Source of the DNA: Heyndrickxia shackletonii
GTDB taxonomy: Bacteria; Bacillota; Bacilli; Bacillales; Bacillaceae_C
DNA length: 64,000 nucleotides
Assembly: GCF_001420715.1 (NCBI RefSeq)
Contig: NZ_LJJC01000004.1
Span: forward strand, 1,724,875 to 1,788,874
Direction: 5' to 3'
Shown: in pieces, positions 45,468 to 55,906 of the stretch
Position numbering within the stretch: the stretch's first letter is position 1
Layout: every line of letters begins with the position of its first letter
The notes under the pieces: generated by a model
Seen by the model: the letters and a program-made list of their open reading frames with translations, nothing else
Databases searched by the model: none
Told to the model about the DNA's origin: nothing
Made by a program: the position numbers and the translations under genes

Positions 45468-46655
45468 TTGAAAAATCATTGGGTTACATTTCTAGGTGGG
45501 ACAATTCATGTAAAGGTGGAGGGGAAAGGGGTAGAGCGGTTTATTAATCAGCTCACCCGTGCCCGTCTAATGATATGGAATGTAAAGCGACAAGGAACAA
45601 ATGCGATTACTTTTTATATTCGGCTGCAGGATCTTCATAAGCTCAGACATCAGGCAAGAAAAAATGATTGCCGTATATCTTTTTTAAGTGGACAAGGTAT
45701 GCCTTTTCTCTGGAAACGAACATTAAAAAATGCTGGTTTCTTAATAGGACTTATTTTGTTTTTTATCGTTATCACGCTGCTTTCGAATGTCGTCTGGGGA
45801 ATACAAATAAAAGGCGCTAGCCCGCAAACCGAGCACCAAATCAAAAAAGAGTTAAATAAAATGGGAATTCAGGTTGGGAAATTACAATTTAATATGGATA
45901 GCCTTGAATCCATCCAACATGAGTTGACGAATAAAGTTCCAAACATTACATGGGTTGGCGTGGATTTACATGGGACAACCTTCCATCTGCAAGTAGTGGA
46001 AAAAAACACACCTAAGACCAAAAAAACTTTGAGTCCAAGACATTTGGTAGCTAATCAAAAAGCTGTTATTGTAGATATGTTTGTTGAAGCAGGTATTCCC
46101 GTTGTGAAAGTAAATCAGTTTGTCAATAAAGGGCAATTGCTTGTATCTGGCTTAATCGGGAGAGAGGAAGATCAGAAACCTGTAGCAGCTATAGGTAAGG
46201 TTTATGGAAAAACATGGTACAAGACGGATGTCGAGCTTCCGTTACAATCGGAATTTCAAGTATTTACAGGTCTTGAGCAAAAAAAATATTCTTTAAAAAT
46301 TGGCTCTTTTAGTATTCCTTTTTGGGGATTTGGCAAGATAAAATATAAAGCATATGAAACAGAAAAGAATGTACATCCTATTAAGTTTTTGAAATGGCGG
46401 CTTCCTATTGATTATGTACAAAAAACAGTACGTGAAAAGGAATTGGCACAAAGAGATTATACAAAAGCGCAAGCAATAAGTGCAGCAAAGGAACTTGCGG
46501 TAAATGATTTAAAAACAAAAATTCCAAATGATGCAAAAATCGTGGATGAATATGTTTTGCATGAACAAGTGGAGAATGGTAAAGTAAAATTATCAATCTA
46601 TTTCCAAGTTATTGAAGACATAGCGGAGGCAAAACCAATCGTTCAAGGAGACTGA
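45468..46655 (+). CDS. yqfD: stage IV sporulation protein YqfD
   Basis: A 395-residue membrane protein of the SpoIV/YqfD family. One membrane segment near residues 85-110 (FLIGLILFFIVITLLSNVVW) precedes a large probable extracytoplasmic part (KGASPQTEHQIKKELNKMGI). GTG 45459 is in frame, but TTG 45468 after AGGAGTG gives the family start MKNHW. With yqfC it forms a mother-cell pair; phoH follows after 2 bases. Confidence 0.93.
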   Translation: MKNHWVTFLGGTIHVKVEGKGVERFINQLTRARLMIWNVKRQGTNAITFYIRLQDLHKLRHQARKNDCRISFLSGQGMPFLWKRTLKNAGFLIGLILFFIVITLLSNVVWGIQIKGASPQTEHQIKKELNKMGIQVGKLQFNMDSLESIQHELTNKVPNITWVGVDLHGTTFHLQVVEKNTPKTKKTLSPRHLVANQKAVIVDMFVEAGIPVVKVNQFVNKGQLLVSGLIGREEDQKPVAAIGKVYGKTWYKTDVELPLQSEFQVFTGLEQKKYSLKIGSFSIPFWGFGKIKYKAYETEKNVHPIKFLKWRLPIDYVQKTVREKELAQRDYTKAQAISAAKELAVNDLKTKIPNDAKIVDEYVLHEQVENGKVKLSIYFQVIEDIAEAKPIVQGD

Positions 46656-46657
46656 GA

Positions 46658-47620
46658 ATGTCAATAGAAATCATTACAGCGAAGATACAATTACAAAACC
46701 CAAATGAAGCCATTTCTTTATTTGGAATATCTGATAAACATTTAAAATTATTGGAGGATTCCTATAAGGTATCTATTATTACAAGAGGTGAATCTGTCCA
46801 TATCTCTGGTAATACAGAGGATGTTGAACGAGTAAATAAAATATTAGAACGTTTACTATATATCATTAGAAAAGGGATAAATATTAGTTCCAGAGATGTT
46901 TTATATGCTATTCAAATGGAAAACCAGGGAACATTAGAATTTTTTGAAGAAATATATGATGAAGAAATAACGAAAAATGCTAGGGGTAAATCAATCCGTA
47001 TTAAAACCTTAGGACAAAAACAATATATTACTGCAATTAAAAAACATGATTTAGTTTTCGGGATTGGACCAGCAGGAACAGGAAAAACATACTTAGCAGT
47101 TGTAATGGCTGTTCATGCATTGAAGAATGGAATGGTGAAAAAAATTATTTTAACTAGACCTGCAGTTGAAGCTGGGGAAAGCCTAGGTTTTTTACCAGGT
47201 GATTTAAAAGAAAAAGTAGACCCTTATTTACGCCCCTTATACGATGCTTTACACGACGTTTTAGGGAGTGAGCATACGGGACGTCTAATAGAAAGGGAAA
47301 CAATTGAAATTGCCCCTCTTGCGTACATGAGAGGCAGAACCTTAGATGATGCATTTGTTATATTAGACGAAGCGCAAAATACGACACACGCTCAAATGAA
47401 AATGTTCTTAACCAGACTCGGATTTAATTCTAAAATGGTCATAACCGGCGATAGAACTCAAGTTGATTTACCGAAAGGTGCACAATCAGGATTAGTGGAG
47501 GCGGAAAAAATTTTAAAAAGCATTCCAAAAATCTCGTTTGTTTATCTTGAACAAAGTGATATTGTTCGCCACCCGCTTGTGGCAAAGATCATTGAAGCAT
47601 ATGATCAACATTCTTCTTAA
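46658..47620 (+). CDS. phoH: PhoH-family ATPase
   Basis: A 320-residue ATPase. A KH-like N-terminal region precedes Walker A GPAGTGKT (137-144) and Walker B VILDEAQN. The family is linked to RNA metabolism; the exact role is open. AAGGAGACTG precedes ATG 46658. Only 2 bases separate it from yqfD, so it can be read on the sporulation transcript as well as others. Confidence 0.95.
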   Translation: MSIEIITAKIQLQNPNEAISLFGISDKHLKLLEDSYKVSIITRGESVHISGNTEDVERVNKILERLLYIIRKGINISSRDVLYAIQMENQGTLEFFEEIYDEEITKNARGKSIRIKTLGQKQYITAIKKHDLVFGIGPAGTGKTYLAVVMAVHALKNGMVKKIILTRPAVEAGESLGFLPGDLKEKVDPYLRPLYDALHDVLGSEHTGRLIERETIEIAPLAYMRGRTLDDAFVILDEAQNTTHAQMKMFLTRLGFNSKMVITGDRTQVDLPKGAQSGLVEAEKILKSIPKISFVYLEQSDIVRHPLVAKIIEAYDQHSS

Positions 47621-47648
47621 CCTGAACAATCTGTTCAGGTTTTTTTAT
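47620..47648 (+). terminator. terminator after phoH
   Basis: The perfect 10-bp stem AACCTGAACA/TGTTCAGGTT (47620-47629/47633-47642) with a 3-base loop and T run overlaps the phoH stop. Confidence 0.9.
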
Positions 47649-47794
47649 AAAATAAAGTGCATTTCCGTACAAAAACTGATATCATTTTACATAATTAGGG
47701 AAGTTATCTCTTTAAAAAAGATATTTCTTTAGGAAGACTTTAATCTGTCGTTATTGTCATGTTTTATGCTATTTGAAGGTGGTGGGAGAACTAG

Positions 47795-49927
47795 GTGAAT
47801 ATTCAAGACTACATTGGAAAAATTCGTACTCTACTAAGTTATAAAGTATTTACAATCATTACTTTACTGATTTTATCTATATTGATTTATGGAGTCCTTT
47901 ACTACAATGTGAAGCCTCAAACGTATAATATGGAGTTATTTTCCATTGCCGATAAAACAGTTCGTTCTCCTAAAACGATAGAAGATGAAGCGAAAACCAA
48001 TGAAGAACGGCAAAAGGCTGCAGACGAGGTTGGAAGGGTTTATACATTTAAAAAAGAAACTTTACAAAACAGGGTATCACTGATAAACTCCATTTTTGAC
48101 TTTGTTAATGATGTAAATTATCAACCGGAACTACAAGACAAATCAAAGGATAAACCCGCAAAAAAATCCGATGCAGAAAAATTACAAATATTAAAATCGG
48201 ATTTATCGAAAAATGTGAATGAAGACGTAACAAAGAGAATTCCAGATGATATTTTTTACACTTTACTTAAAACCAATCACTTTGATTTGGAGCAGGCTAG
48301 AGATATTGTTATCCAACAAGTAGAAACAATGATGGATGAAAAAATAAGAGATGATCAGGTATCCCAAGTAAGATTAAAAATAGCAGATAAAATTAACCAA
48401 TCTAATTTAAACAGAGATTTGCGTGAAGCAGCAGTGGAGCTTGGCAAATATGCTATTGTTCCGAATGATATTTATGATCCTCAGTTAACCGAGGCAAGAC
48501 AAAAACAGGCGATGGAAAATGTTGAGCCAGTAAAAATTTTACAGGGGCAAATTATTGTTCAAGAAGGACATCTTATCGACAGGGATATCTACCATCAGCT
48601 ACAAATACTTGGTTTATTGAAAAGTAATCCAACAGTTAAGCCCTTTTACGGATTAGCACTGTTTGTCTTATTAATGATTGCGCCAATTTATCTTTATATA
48701 CACAATACTTCGTATCCTGAAGATAAGAAACAGATATATTTAATCCTTGTAAGTTTCGTTTTTTTTATATCCCTATTATTAATGAGAATTGTGGGGTTTA
48801 TTGATAGTACAGATTTACCTAATTTAGGTTATATTTATCCGGCAGCCTTGGCACCAATGTTAATTCGAATCATGTTAAATGAACGGTTTGCATTTATTGT
48901 AACGATTTTGTTAGCTGCATGTGGAAGTATTATATTTAGAGACGAACTGGCAGGGACGATTAATATTGAAATAGCTGTTTATATTTTGTTTAGTGGTACT
49001 GCAGGTATTTTATTTTTATCCAATCGAAACCGCCGCTCCAATATTTTACAAGCTGGATTATTTGTTTCCGTTATCAACCTGATGATGATATTTGCATTAA
49101 TCCTATTAGGAAATGGACAGTATTCAAAAATGGAATACATTTATTTTGTGGTGTTTTCTATTGCTTCAGGATTACTGTCTGCAGTATTTACCATTGGGCT
49201 CGTGCCATTTTTCGAGGCAGGTTTTGGCATACTGTCGACGATTAAATTAATTGAACTATCAAATCCGAACCACCCTTTATTAAAGAAAATTTTAACGGAG
49301 GCACCTGGTACATATCATCATAGTGTGATGGTGGCGAATTTAGCGGAAGCAGCATGTGAAGCTGTCGGGGCAAATGGCTTGCTGGCAAGAGTCGGATGCT
49401 ATTATCATGATATTGGCAAAACCAAACGCCCGCAATTTTTTATTGAAAATCAAATTAACATGGAAAATCCCCACAATCACTTGTCTCCGGAAGTGAGCAG
49501 GGATATCATTATTGCGCACGCAATTGACGGAGGAAAAATGCTAAGAAAACATAAATTTCCTAAGGAAATTATTGATATTGCGGAACAACATCATGGTACA
49601 ACTTTGCTGAAATATTTTTATGTAAAGGCAAAAGAAGAAAATCAAAATGTGGATAAAGAATCGTTTCGATATCCTGGGCCGAAGCCTCAGACGAAAGAAA
49701 TTGCTATCATCAGCATAGCGGATAGTGTAGAAGCTGCCGTTCGTTCCATGGCACACCCATCACCAGAACAAATAAAAGAGTTAATTCATAACATTGTTCA
49801 GGACCGCTTACAAGATGGTCAGCTTAATGAATGTGATATTACCTTAAAAGAGCTTGAAGTTATAAAGAAAACATTTTGTGAAACATTAAATGGTATATTT
49901 CACTCCCGAATTGAGTATCCCGAATAA
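47795..49927 (+). CDS. pgpH: cyclic-di-AMP phosphodiesterase PgpH
   Basis: A 710-residue membrane HD phosphodiesterase. One N-terminal helix, a large extracellular 7TMR-HDED domain (residues about 45-285), seven membrane helices and a cytoplasmic HD domain (TYHHSVMVANLAEAA, CYYHDIGK, IDIAEQHHG). It degrades c-di-AMP. GTG 47795 after GGTGGTGGGAG. In B. subtilis (yqfF) it is followed closely by ybeY; here a repeat separates them. Confidence 0.95.
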   Translation: MNIQDYIGKIRTLLSYKVFTIITLLILSILIYGVLYYNVKPQTYNMELFSIADKTVRSPKTIEDEAKTNEERQKAADEVGRVYTFKKETLQNRVSLINSIFDFVNDVNYQPELQDKSKDKPAKKSDAEKLQILKSDLSKNVNEDVTKRIPDDIFYTLLKTNHFDLEQARDIVIQQVETMMDEKIRDDQVSQVRLKIADKINQSNLNRDLREAAVELGKYAIVPNDIYDPQLTEARQKQAMENVEPVKILQGQIIVQEGHLIDRDIYHQLQILGLLKSNPTVKPFYGLALFVLLMIAPIYLYIHNTSYPEDKKQIYLILVSFVFFISLLLMRIVGFIDSTDLPNLGYIYPAALAPMLIRIMLNERFAFIVTILLAACGSIIFRDELAGTINIEIAVYILFSGTAGILFLSNRNRRSNILQAGLFVSVINLMMIFALILLGNGQYSKMEYIYFVVFSIASGLLSAVFTIGLVPFFEAGFGILSTIKLIELSNPNHPLLKKILTEAPGTYHHSVMVANLAEAACEAVGANGLLARVGCYYHDIGKTKRPQFFIENQINMENPHNHLSPEVSRDIIIAHAIDGGKMLRKHKFPKEIIDIAEQHHGTTLLKYFYVKAKEENQNVDKESFRYPGPKPQTKEIAIISIADSVEAAVRSMAHPSPEQIKELIHNIVQDRLQDGQLNECDITLKELEVIKKTFCETLNGIFHSRIEYPE

Positions 49928-49928
49928 G

Positions 49929-50058
49929 AAAAGCTGAAAACTCTTGCTTAGGCAGTGTAGGATATAGAGAATTCACAGGCGAGATAAATGAAACACGGCG
50001 AGAGACGAGTCGATACTTTCGCAAGGAGCAGCGGTAGAAATCCATTAGCTGAAAGTGC
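49929..50058 (-). repeat. repeat family A, copy 7 (reverse orientation, diverged)
   Basis: On the minus strand CTAATGGATTTCTACCGCTGCTCC, GCCGTGTTTCATTTATCTCGCC and a final GAGTTTTCAGCTTTTC follow the family A layout. It begins just after the pgpH stop. Confidence 0.5.
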
Positions 50059-50186
50059 CTTGTACTATATAAAGTTTAAACTTGTAAAATAACTTATTTG
50101 TTAATTTTTTTACATAATAAATAAAAGGGAGCCCTTTTTGGGTGGTATTTTTAATTAATAAAATTGAATATTTAGAGGTGGATATT

Positions 50187-50657
50187 ATGTCTTTATCCAT
50201 TGACTTTATGGATGAAACAAATGAATTAAAAAAAGAAGATTTTGATTTAGTAGAAAGCCTTTTAAACTTTGCAGCAAATAAATTAGAAATTGAAAATGAA
50301 AGTGAAGTTTCGATTACTTTTGTATCGAACGAGAGAATCCAAGAAATAAATAGGGAGTATCGGGAAAAGGATCTGCCCACTGATGTTATTTCTTTTGCGA
50401 TGGAAGAGTTGGGAGAAGGGGAAATAGAAATTAGTGGTGTCGAAATGCCTAGGGTACTTGGGGATATTATTATTTCTGTTTCTAAAGCACATGAACAAGC
50501 AAATGACTATGGTCATGCTTTTACGCGTGAATTAGGATTTTTGGCCCTTCATGGATTTTTGCATCTGCTTGGATATGATCATATGACACCAGAAGATGAG
50601 AAAGAAATGTTTGGACTTCAAAAGGACATATTAGATGAATATGGACTTAAACGATAA
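50187..50657 (+). CDS. ybeY: endoribonuclease YbeY (rRNA maturation)
   Basis: A 156-residue zinc endoribonuclease for 16S rRNA processing. The metal motif is H122-x3-H126-x5-H132 ([11 protein letters not shown]). A longer in-frame start at 50142 has no ribosome site; ATG 50187 follows AGAGGTGG. Its 3' end overlaps dgkA by 23 bases, so the two are coupled. Confidence 0.96.
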   Translation: MSLSIDFMDETNELKKEDFDLVESLLNFAANKLEIENESEVSITFVSNERIQEINREYREKDLPTDVISFAMEELGEGEIEISGVEMPRVLGDIIISVSKAHEQANDYGHAFTRELGFLALHGFLHLLGYDHMTPEDEKEMFGLQKDILDEYGLKR

Positions 50658-51033
50658 AAATAAGTCTCCTTTGTCAAAAACATTTTCCTATGCTTTCAGT
50701 GGAATTGTCCATGGTTTGGGACAAGAAAGAAACTTTAGGATACATACGGTAGCGGCGATTTTAGTAACAGTATTAAGTATCCTAATGCGAATTTCCTCGG
50801 TGGAATGGCTATTTGTTATTCTTTCTATTTTCGGTGTTTTTACATTAGAGTTAATTAATTCGGCAATAGAAAGGGTAGTGGATTTAACAACATCGGAATA
50901 TCACCCTTTGGCAAAACAGGCAAAGGATTTAGCGGCAGGAGCAGTTTTAGTCTATTCCATTATGTCTGTTATTATTGCGTGTATCATTTTCATACCGAAA
51001 CTTGCACATTTATATAAAATGCTCATACAGTAA
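50635..51033 (+). CDS. dgkA: DgkA-family (undecaprenol/diacylglycerol) kinase
   Basis: A 132-residue small trimeric-type membrane kinase with the signature [14 protein letters not shown] and three membrane helices. In Gram-positives this enzyme phosphorylates undecaprenol. ATG 50635 lies inside ybeY, 8 bases after AAAGGA; ATG 50641 is also possible. Confidence 0.94.
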   Translation: MNMDLNDKNKSPLSKTFSYAFSGIVHGLGQERNFRIHTVAAILVTVLSILMRISSVEWLFVILSIFGVFTLELINSAIERVVDLTTSEYHPLAKQAKDLAAGAVLVYSIMSVIIACIIFIPKLAHLYKMLIQ

Positions 51034-51096
51034 TAATAACAGGTGAATGTAACAGTTTTTACCATAGCAGAATTTGAATCCGATTTTTATTTGAGT

Positions 51097-51150
51097 TAAA
51101 ATAAGTTTATCCAACATTTTGGTGGGTAAACTTATTTTAGTCAGATTTTT
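51097..51150 (+). terminator. long hairpin between dgkA and cdd
   Basis: TAAAATAAGTTTATCC pairs with GGGTAAACTTATTTTA (51097-51112/51124-51139), 16 positions with one mismatch, and ATTTTTTG follows shortly after. Probably the ybeY-dgkA terminator. Confidence 0.7.
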
Positions 51151-51217
51151 TGATATTTTCAATCAAATCAAAAATATTCTATAATTCATGACATTTTTGT
51201 GGTAAAATAAGATTTGA

Positions 51218-52544
<1,327 letters not shown>

Positions 52545-52698
52545 GGTTAGCCTTAAGTTGTGTTAGAGTGATGAATTATGCATCCAAATTTGTTAGCAAT
52601 TTTTACGTCACATGATTTCAGGAAATCTCGGTGAAGCTAAATATATGCTTTACAAAAATGATTTCATGAGTTTTCACAACATGAAAGGCGGGGGTTAT

Positions 52699-52845
52699 AT
52701 GCTAGAGTTTACATGGAAATTTTTTACCGAAACTGGTAGTATTGATACCTATTTGCTTTTTAAGGAACTGGAAAAAGAAGGACAAGATGAACCTATGAAA
52801 ACAGATCATGAAATCTCAGGAATTGATTATAATCCAATCTCCTGA
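52699..52845 (+). CDS. yqzL: YqzL family small protein
   Basis: A 48-residue protein starting [20 protein letters not shown], matching the YqzL pattern. ATG 52699 follows GGCGGGGG. A longer in-frame start at 52612 is not supported by a ribosome site. It lies between era and recO as in B. subtilis. Function unknown. Confidence 0.88.
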   Translation: MLEFTWKFFTETGSIDTYLLFKELEKEGQDEPMKTDHEISGIDYNPIS

Positions 52846-52907
52846 AAATATTTCTTTTCTGTTATCACCTGAATGAAGCAAAAAGATTGCTTTGGAAGGT
52901 GGATATA

Positions 52908-53660
52908 ATGCTTCAAAAATGTGAAGGTATAGTAATAAGAACACATGATTATGGTGAATCGAATAAAATTATAAATGTATATACACGTGAATTTGGGAAA
53001 CTTGGGATGATGGCAAGAGGCGCAAAAAAGCCGAACAGTCGCCTCTCTGCTGTTTCCCAACTTTTTACTTATGGATATTTTCTCGTTCAAACAGGTAATG
53101 GACTTGGGACGCTTCAACAAGGAGAAATGATTTCTTCGATGAGGTCAATACGAGAAGATATTTTTCAAACCGCATATGCTTCGTATATTGTCGATCTTTT
53201 AGACAAAAGTGTTGAAGAAAGACAGAAAAATCCATTTTTGTTTGAGCTTTTATATCAAACATTAAATTACATAAACGAAGATGTGGACATAGATATTATT
53301 ACAAATATATTCGAAATGAAAATGCTAAATGTCTTAGGATTATATCCTGTGATGAATCAGTGTGCGATTTGCGGCAGTAAAAATGGTAATTTTGCTTTTT
53401 CTATTCGGGAAAACGGTCTCATTTGTCATCGATGTTTTGAAAAGGATCCATATCTCTTGCCTGTTTCACAAAGCAGTATTAGACTTTTAAGACTTTTTTA
53501 TTATATTGATATTAACAGATTAGGTTCCATTTCTGTGAAGCCAGAAACAAAAAAGGAGCTTCGGAGAACGATAACGATGTATTACGATGAATACTCCGGC
53601 TTGCAGTTAAAATCAAAAAAATTTTTAGATCAAATCGATAAATTTAAAGACATTCTTTAA
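52908..53660 (+). CDS. recO: DNA repair protein RecO
   Basis: A 250-residue recombination mediator. The N-terminal OB-fold starts [20 protein letters not shown]; a zinc site follows (CAICG, then CHRCF). ATG 52908 after GGAAGGTGG is the family start; an earlier in-frame start at 52887 precedes the ribosome site. In B. subtilis glyQ and glyS come next; here they do not. Confidence 0.96.
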   Translation: MLQKCEGIVIRTHDYGESNKIINVYTREFGKLGMMARGAKKPNSRLSAVSQLFTYGYFLVQTGNGLGTLQQGEMISSMRSIREDIFQTAYASYIVDLLDKSVEERQKNPFLFELLYQTLNYINEDVDIDIITNIFEMKMLNVLGLYPVMNQCAICGSKNGNFAFSIRENGLICHRCFEKDPYLLPVSQSSIRLLRLFYYIDINRLGSISVKPETKKELRRTITMYYDEYSGLQLKSKKFLDQIDKFKDIL

Positions 53661-53679
53661 TGATGCAAGCAAAAATAAT

Positions 53680-53717
53680 GGTTCTTTATTTCGTTTTGAA
53701 ATAGAGAGCCTTTATTT
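53680..53717 (+). terminator. terminator of recO
   Basis: GGTTCTTTATTTC pairs with GAAATAGAGAGCC (53680-53692/53698-53710) allowing G-U pairs, then a T-rich stretch follows. Confidence 0.75.
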
Positions 53718-53799
53718 TTGTCTGGGGCATTTAACAGTATAAATAAATTTTTGAAAAAATGTTCGTCTTTCTGCTTACGTATTTGCCCTTGCAATTTTC

Positions 53800-53827
53800 T
53801 TTTCATATTTTAAAATTAGTATATAAT
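53800..53827 (+). promoter_or_regulatory. possible sigma-A promoter of ccpN-yqfL
   Basis: A perfect TATAAT at 53822-53827 with TTTTCA at 53800-53805 (16-base spacer). An alternative is TTGCAA 53789-53794 with TAAAAT 53811-53816. An inverted repeat GTTATA/TATAAC lies just downstream (about 53832-53847) and could be an operator. Confidence 0.45.
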
Positions 53828-53883
53828 AATTGTTATAAAAGTATAACACATCTAAATGCTTTTTTGAATTGGGGGTGTAAACA

Positions 53884-54510
53884 ATAGAACTTAATAAAAG
53901 GCAACAACAAATATTACAAATTGTAAAGGACAATGGCCCGATAACAGGGGAGCATATAGCAGATCGGCTAAAGTTAACAAGAGCGACATTAAGACCTGAT
54001 TTAGCTATTTTGACCATGGCTGGCTATTTGGATGCTCGTCCCAGAGTGGGATATTTTTATACAGGAAAAACAGGGGCGCAGCTTTTGACTGAAAATTTAA
54101 ATAAAATTTTTGTCCGAGATTATCAATCCTTGCCTGTAGTGGTAAATGAAAATATTTCTGTTTACGATGCTATCGTTTCCGTATTTTTGGAGGATGTAGG
54201 TACTTTATATGTGGTAGATGAAAATTCTCATTTAGTTGGGGTCCTTTCCAGGAAAGATTTGCTTAGAGCGAGTATAGGAAAACAAGAACTTTCCGCATTG
54301 CCAGTGAATATTATAATGACCCGAATGCCAAATATAACATACTGTGAAAAAGATGATATGCTGATCGATGTAGCAAAAAAGTTGATAGATAAGCAAATTG
54401 ATTCTTTGCCGGTTGTAAAAGTAACCGACCAAGGCTTAGAAGTTACTGGCCGTATAACCAAAACCAATATAACGAAAGCATTTGTAGCTCTCGTAGATGG
54501 AGATTTATAA
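53884..54510 (+). CDS. ccpN: CcpN-type transcriptional repressor, apparent AUA start
   Basis: A 208-residue regulator: N-terminal helix-turn-helix (GPITGEHIADRLKLTRATLR) and two CBS domains (SVFLEDVGTLYVV; MTRMPNITYCEKDDMLIDVA). In B. subtilis CcpN represses gapB and pckA on glycolytic carbon. The homologous HTH begins at ATA GAA CTT (53884), 6 bases after GGGGGTG. The codon two before it is a stop (TAA 53878-53880), and no ATG, GTG or TTG occurs until 54004-54010, which would delete the DNA-binding domain. So AUA is the likely start. yqfL follows. Confidence 0.88.
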   Translation: MELNKRQQQILQIVKDNGPITGEHIADRLKLTRATLRPDLAILTMAGYLDARPRVGYFYTGKTGAQLLTENLNKIFVRDYQSLPVVVNENISVYDAIVSVFLEDVGTLYVVDENSHLVGVLSRKDLLRASIGKQELSALPVNIIMTRMPNITYCEKDDMLIDVAKKLIDKQIDSLPVVKVTDQGLEVTGRITKTNITKAFVALVDGDL

Positions 54511-54513
54511 GTA

Positions 54514-54625
54514 AGGCATTTTCGTAAATTTGTTGTTATTTACTATAAGTAAAATTTATAATTATCAATTGTAAGTACGAAAAGAAGTTTTTTTTGTACG
54601 AAAAACAACAATTAATTCGGAAAAA
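54514..54625 (+). repeat. dispersed intergenic repeat, family B copy 2
   Basis: GGCATTTTCGTAAATTTGTTGTT at the left and TGTACGAAAAACAACAATT at the right are imperfect inverted ends like those at 16009-16166. It fills the ccpN/yqfL gap, so yqfL may still be read through from ccpN. Confidence 0.45.
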
Positions 54626-54658
54626 GCTTTATTATTAAAAAGGAGTTTGGTGAAATAA

Positions 54659-55465
54659 ATGATAAAACCAACCATTTATATTATATCTGATTCGGTGGGA
54701 GAAACGGCAGAATTAGTAACGAAAGCAGCTATAAGTCAATTTAATGGAAATGATGCAGAAATAAAAAGGTTTCCTTACGTGGAAGATTTTCAGCATATAG
54801 AGGAAGTACTTTCACTTGCAAAAATGAATCATGGCATTATTGTATATACATTAGTTAAACCGGAAATGCGACAATATATAAAAGAAAAATCCGAACAGGA
54901 TCGGATTTATACCATAGATATCATTGGTCCATTACTTGATAAACTAGAAGACCTTTACGGAAAAAAACCATTATGCGAACCAGGGCTGGTACGAAAATTA
55001 GATGAACAGTATTTCAAAAAAGTGGAAGCAATCGAGTTCGCAGTAAAATATGATGATGGCCGTGATCCTAGGGGAATTCTTCGCGCTGACATCGTACTTA
55101 TTGGTGTTTCCCGCACCTCTAAAACACCACTATCTCAGTATTTGGCACATAAAAGGTTTAAAGTAGCAAACGTTCCTTTGGTACCAGAAGTGGATCCGCC
55201 TGAGGAATTATTTCAAGTGCCACCGGAAAAATGTATCGGTTTAAAAATTAGTCCGGATAAATTAAATCATATTCGAAAAGAACGGTTAATATCCCTTGGT
55301 CTCAATGATCAAGCAAGCTATGCAAATATTGATCGAATTAAATCAGAAATTGATTATTTTGATCAAATAGCTTCAAAAATCGGTTGTAAAGTTATTGATG
55401 TTACAAATAAAGCGGTCGAAGAAACCGCCAATATCATCATGAATTACATTCGAGGTACGGAATAA
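54659..55465 (+). CDS. yqfL: pyruvate, phosphate dikinase regulatory-type bifunctional kinase/phosphorylase
   Basis: A 268-residue DUF299 protein with P-loop GVSRTSKT at 149-156. Relatives phosphorylate and dephosphorylate PPDK or PEP synthase using ADP and phosphate. In B. subtilis yqfL is paired with ccpN and modulates its output. GGAGTTTGGTG precedes ATG 54659. Which enzyme it controls here is unclear. Confidence 0.93.
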   Translation: MIKPTIYIISDSVGETAELVTKAAISQFNGNDAEIKRFPYVEDFQHIEEVLSLAKMNHGIIVYTLVKPEMRQYIKEKSEQDRIYTIDIIGPLLDKLEDLYGKKPLCEPGLVRKLDEQYFKKVEAIEFAVKYDDGRDPRGILRADIVLIGVSRTSKTPLSQYLAHKRFKVANVPLVPEVDPPEELFQVPPEKCIGLKISPDKLNHIRKERLISLGLNDQASYANIDRIKSEIDYFDQIASKIGCKVIDVTNKAVEETANIIMNYIRGTE

Positions 55466-55492
55466 CACATGATCTTTAGGATGATGTGTTTT
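55464..55492 (+). terminator. terminator of ccpN-yqfL
   Basis: AACACATGAT pairs imperfectly with ATGATGTGTT, then a T-rich run follows. Confidence 0.65.
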
Positions 55493-55906
55493 TCATTTTT
55501 TTTATTTTTTTACCACCATGAAAATAAAAATATATGGTCAAATGCATAAAAATATACTATAATAAAAAATTGTGATAAAAATGTATTTAAAATAGGTTTA
55601 GAGTCACGAAATAAGGAATAAACTAACTATTGAGATATGTCAAGATTATTTTCTTAAAGTTATTCGACAAGGTCCGTAAAATTCTTAAAAATGATTAGTT
55701 AAAGAAAGAAGGATTCTGTGGAGCGATGTAGAATAGATACTAATAACGAAGAAAGTAATCCGATGATTTGGTATTTAAGCGTTCAAAGTCTACTCCTAAG
55801 TGTTTAAGTCTCTAAACTGACTGCTCTTTACTTCTACATTTGTGCGAATTTTGTCGAAAAATGTAAATGAAGAGATAAAAAAATAAAGGCAATTGGGGAT
55901 GTTTTC
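55493..55906 (+). other. gene-free region upstream of dnaG
   Basis: About 410 bases without a credible ORF on either strand. In B. subtilis yqxD occupies this place. The stretch holds the sigma-H-like promoter at 55708. I see no riboswitch or RNA gene I can name. Confidence 0.6.
55708..55736 (+). promoter_or_regulatory. putative sigma-H promoter of dnaG-sigA
   Basis: GAAGGATTC (55708-55716), 11 bases, then GTAGAATAG (55728-55736) fits the sigma-H consensus RNAGGAWWW-N11/12-RNNGAATWW with one mismatch in each half. In B. subtilis the sigA operon has a sigma-H promoter upstream of dnaG, so position supports it. Confidence 0.65.

Noticed and set aside
53775-54017. 80-codon minus-strand frame across the ccpN start
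   Set aside because: Opposite the conserved helix-turn-helix of ccpN; rejecting it is also what makes the AUA-start reading of ccpN the better one.
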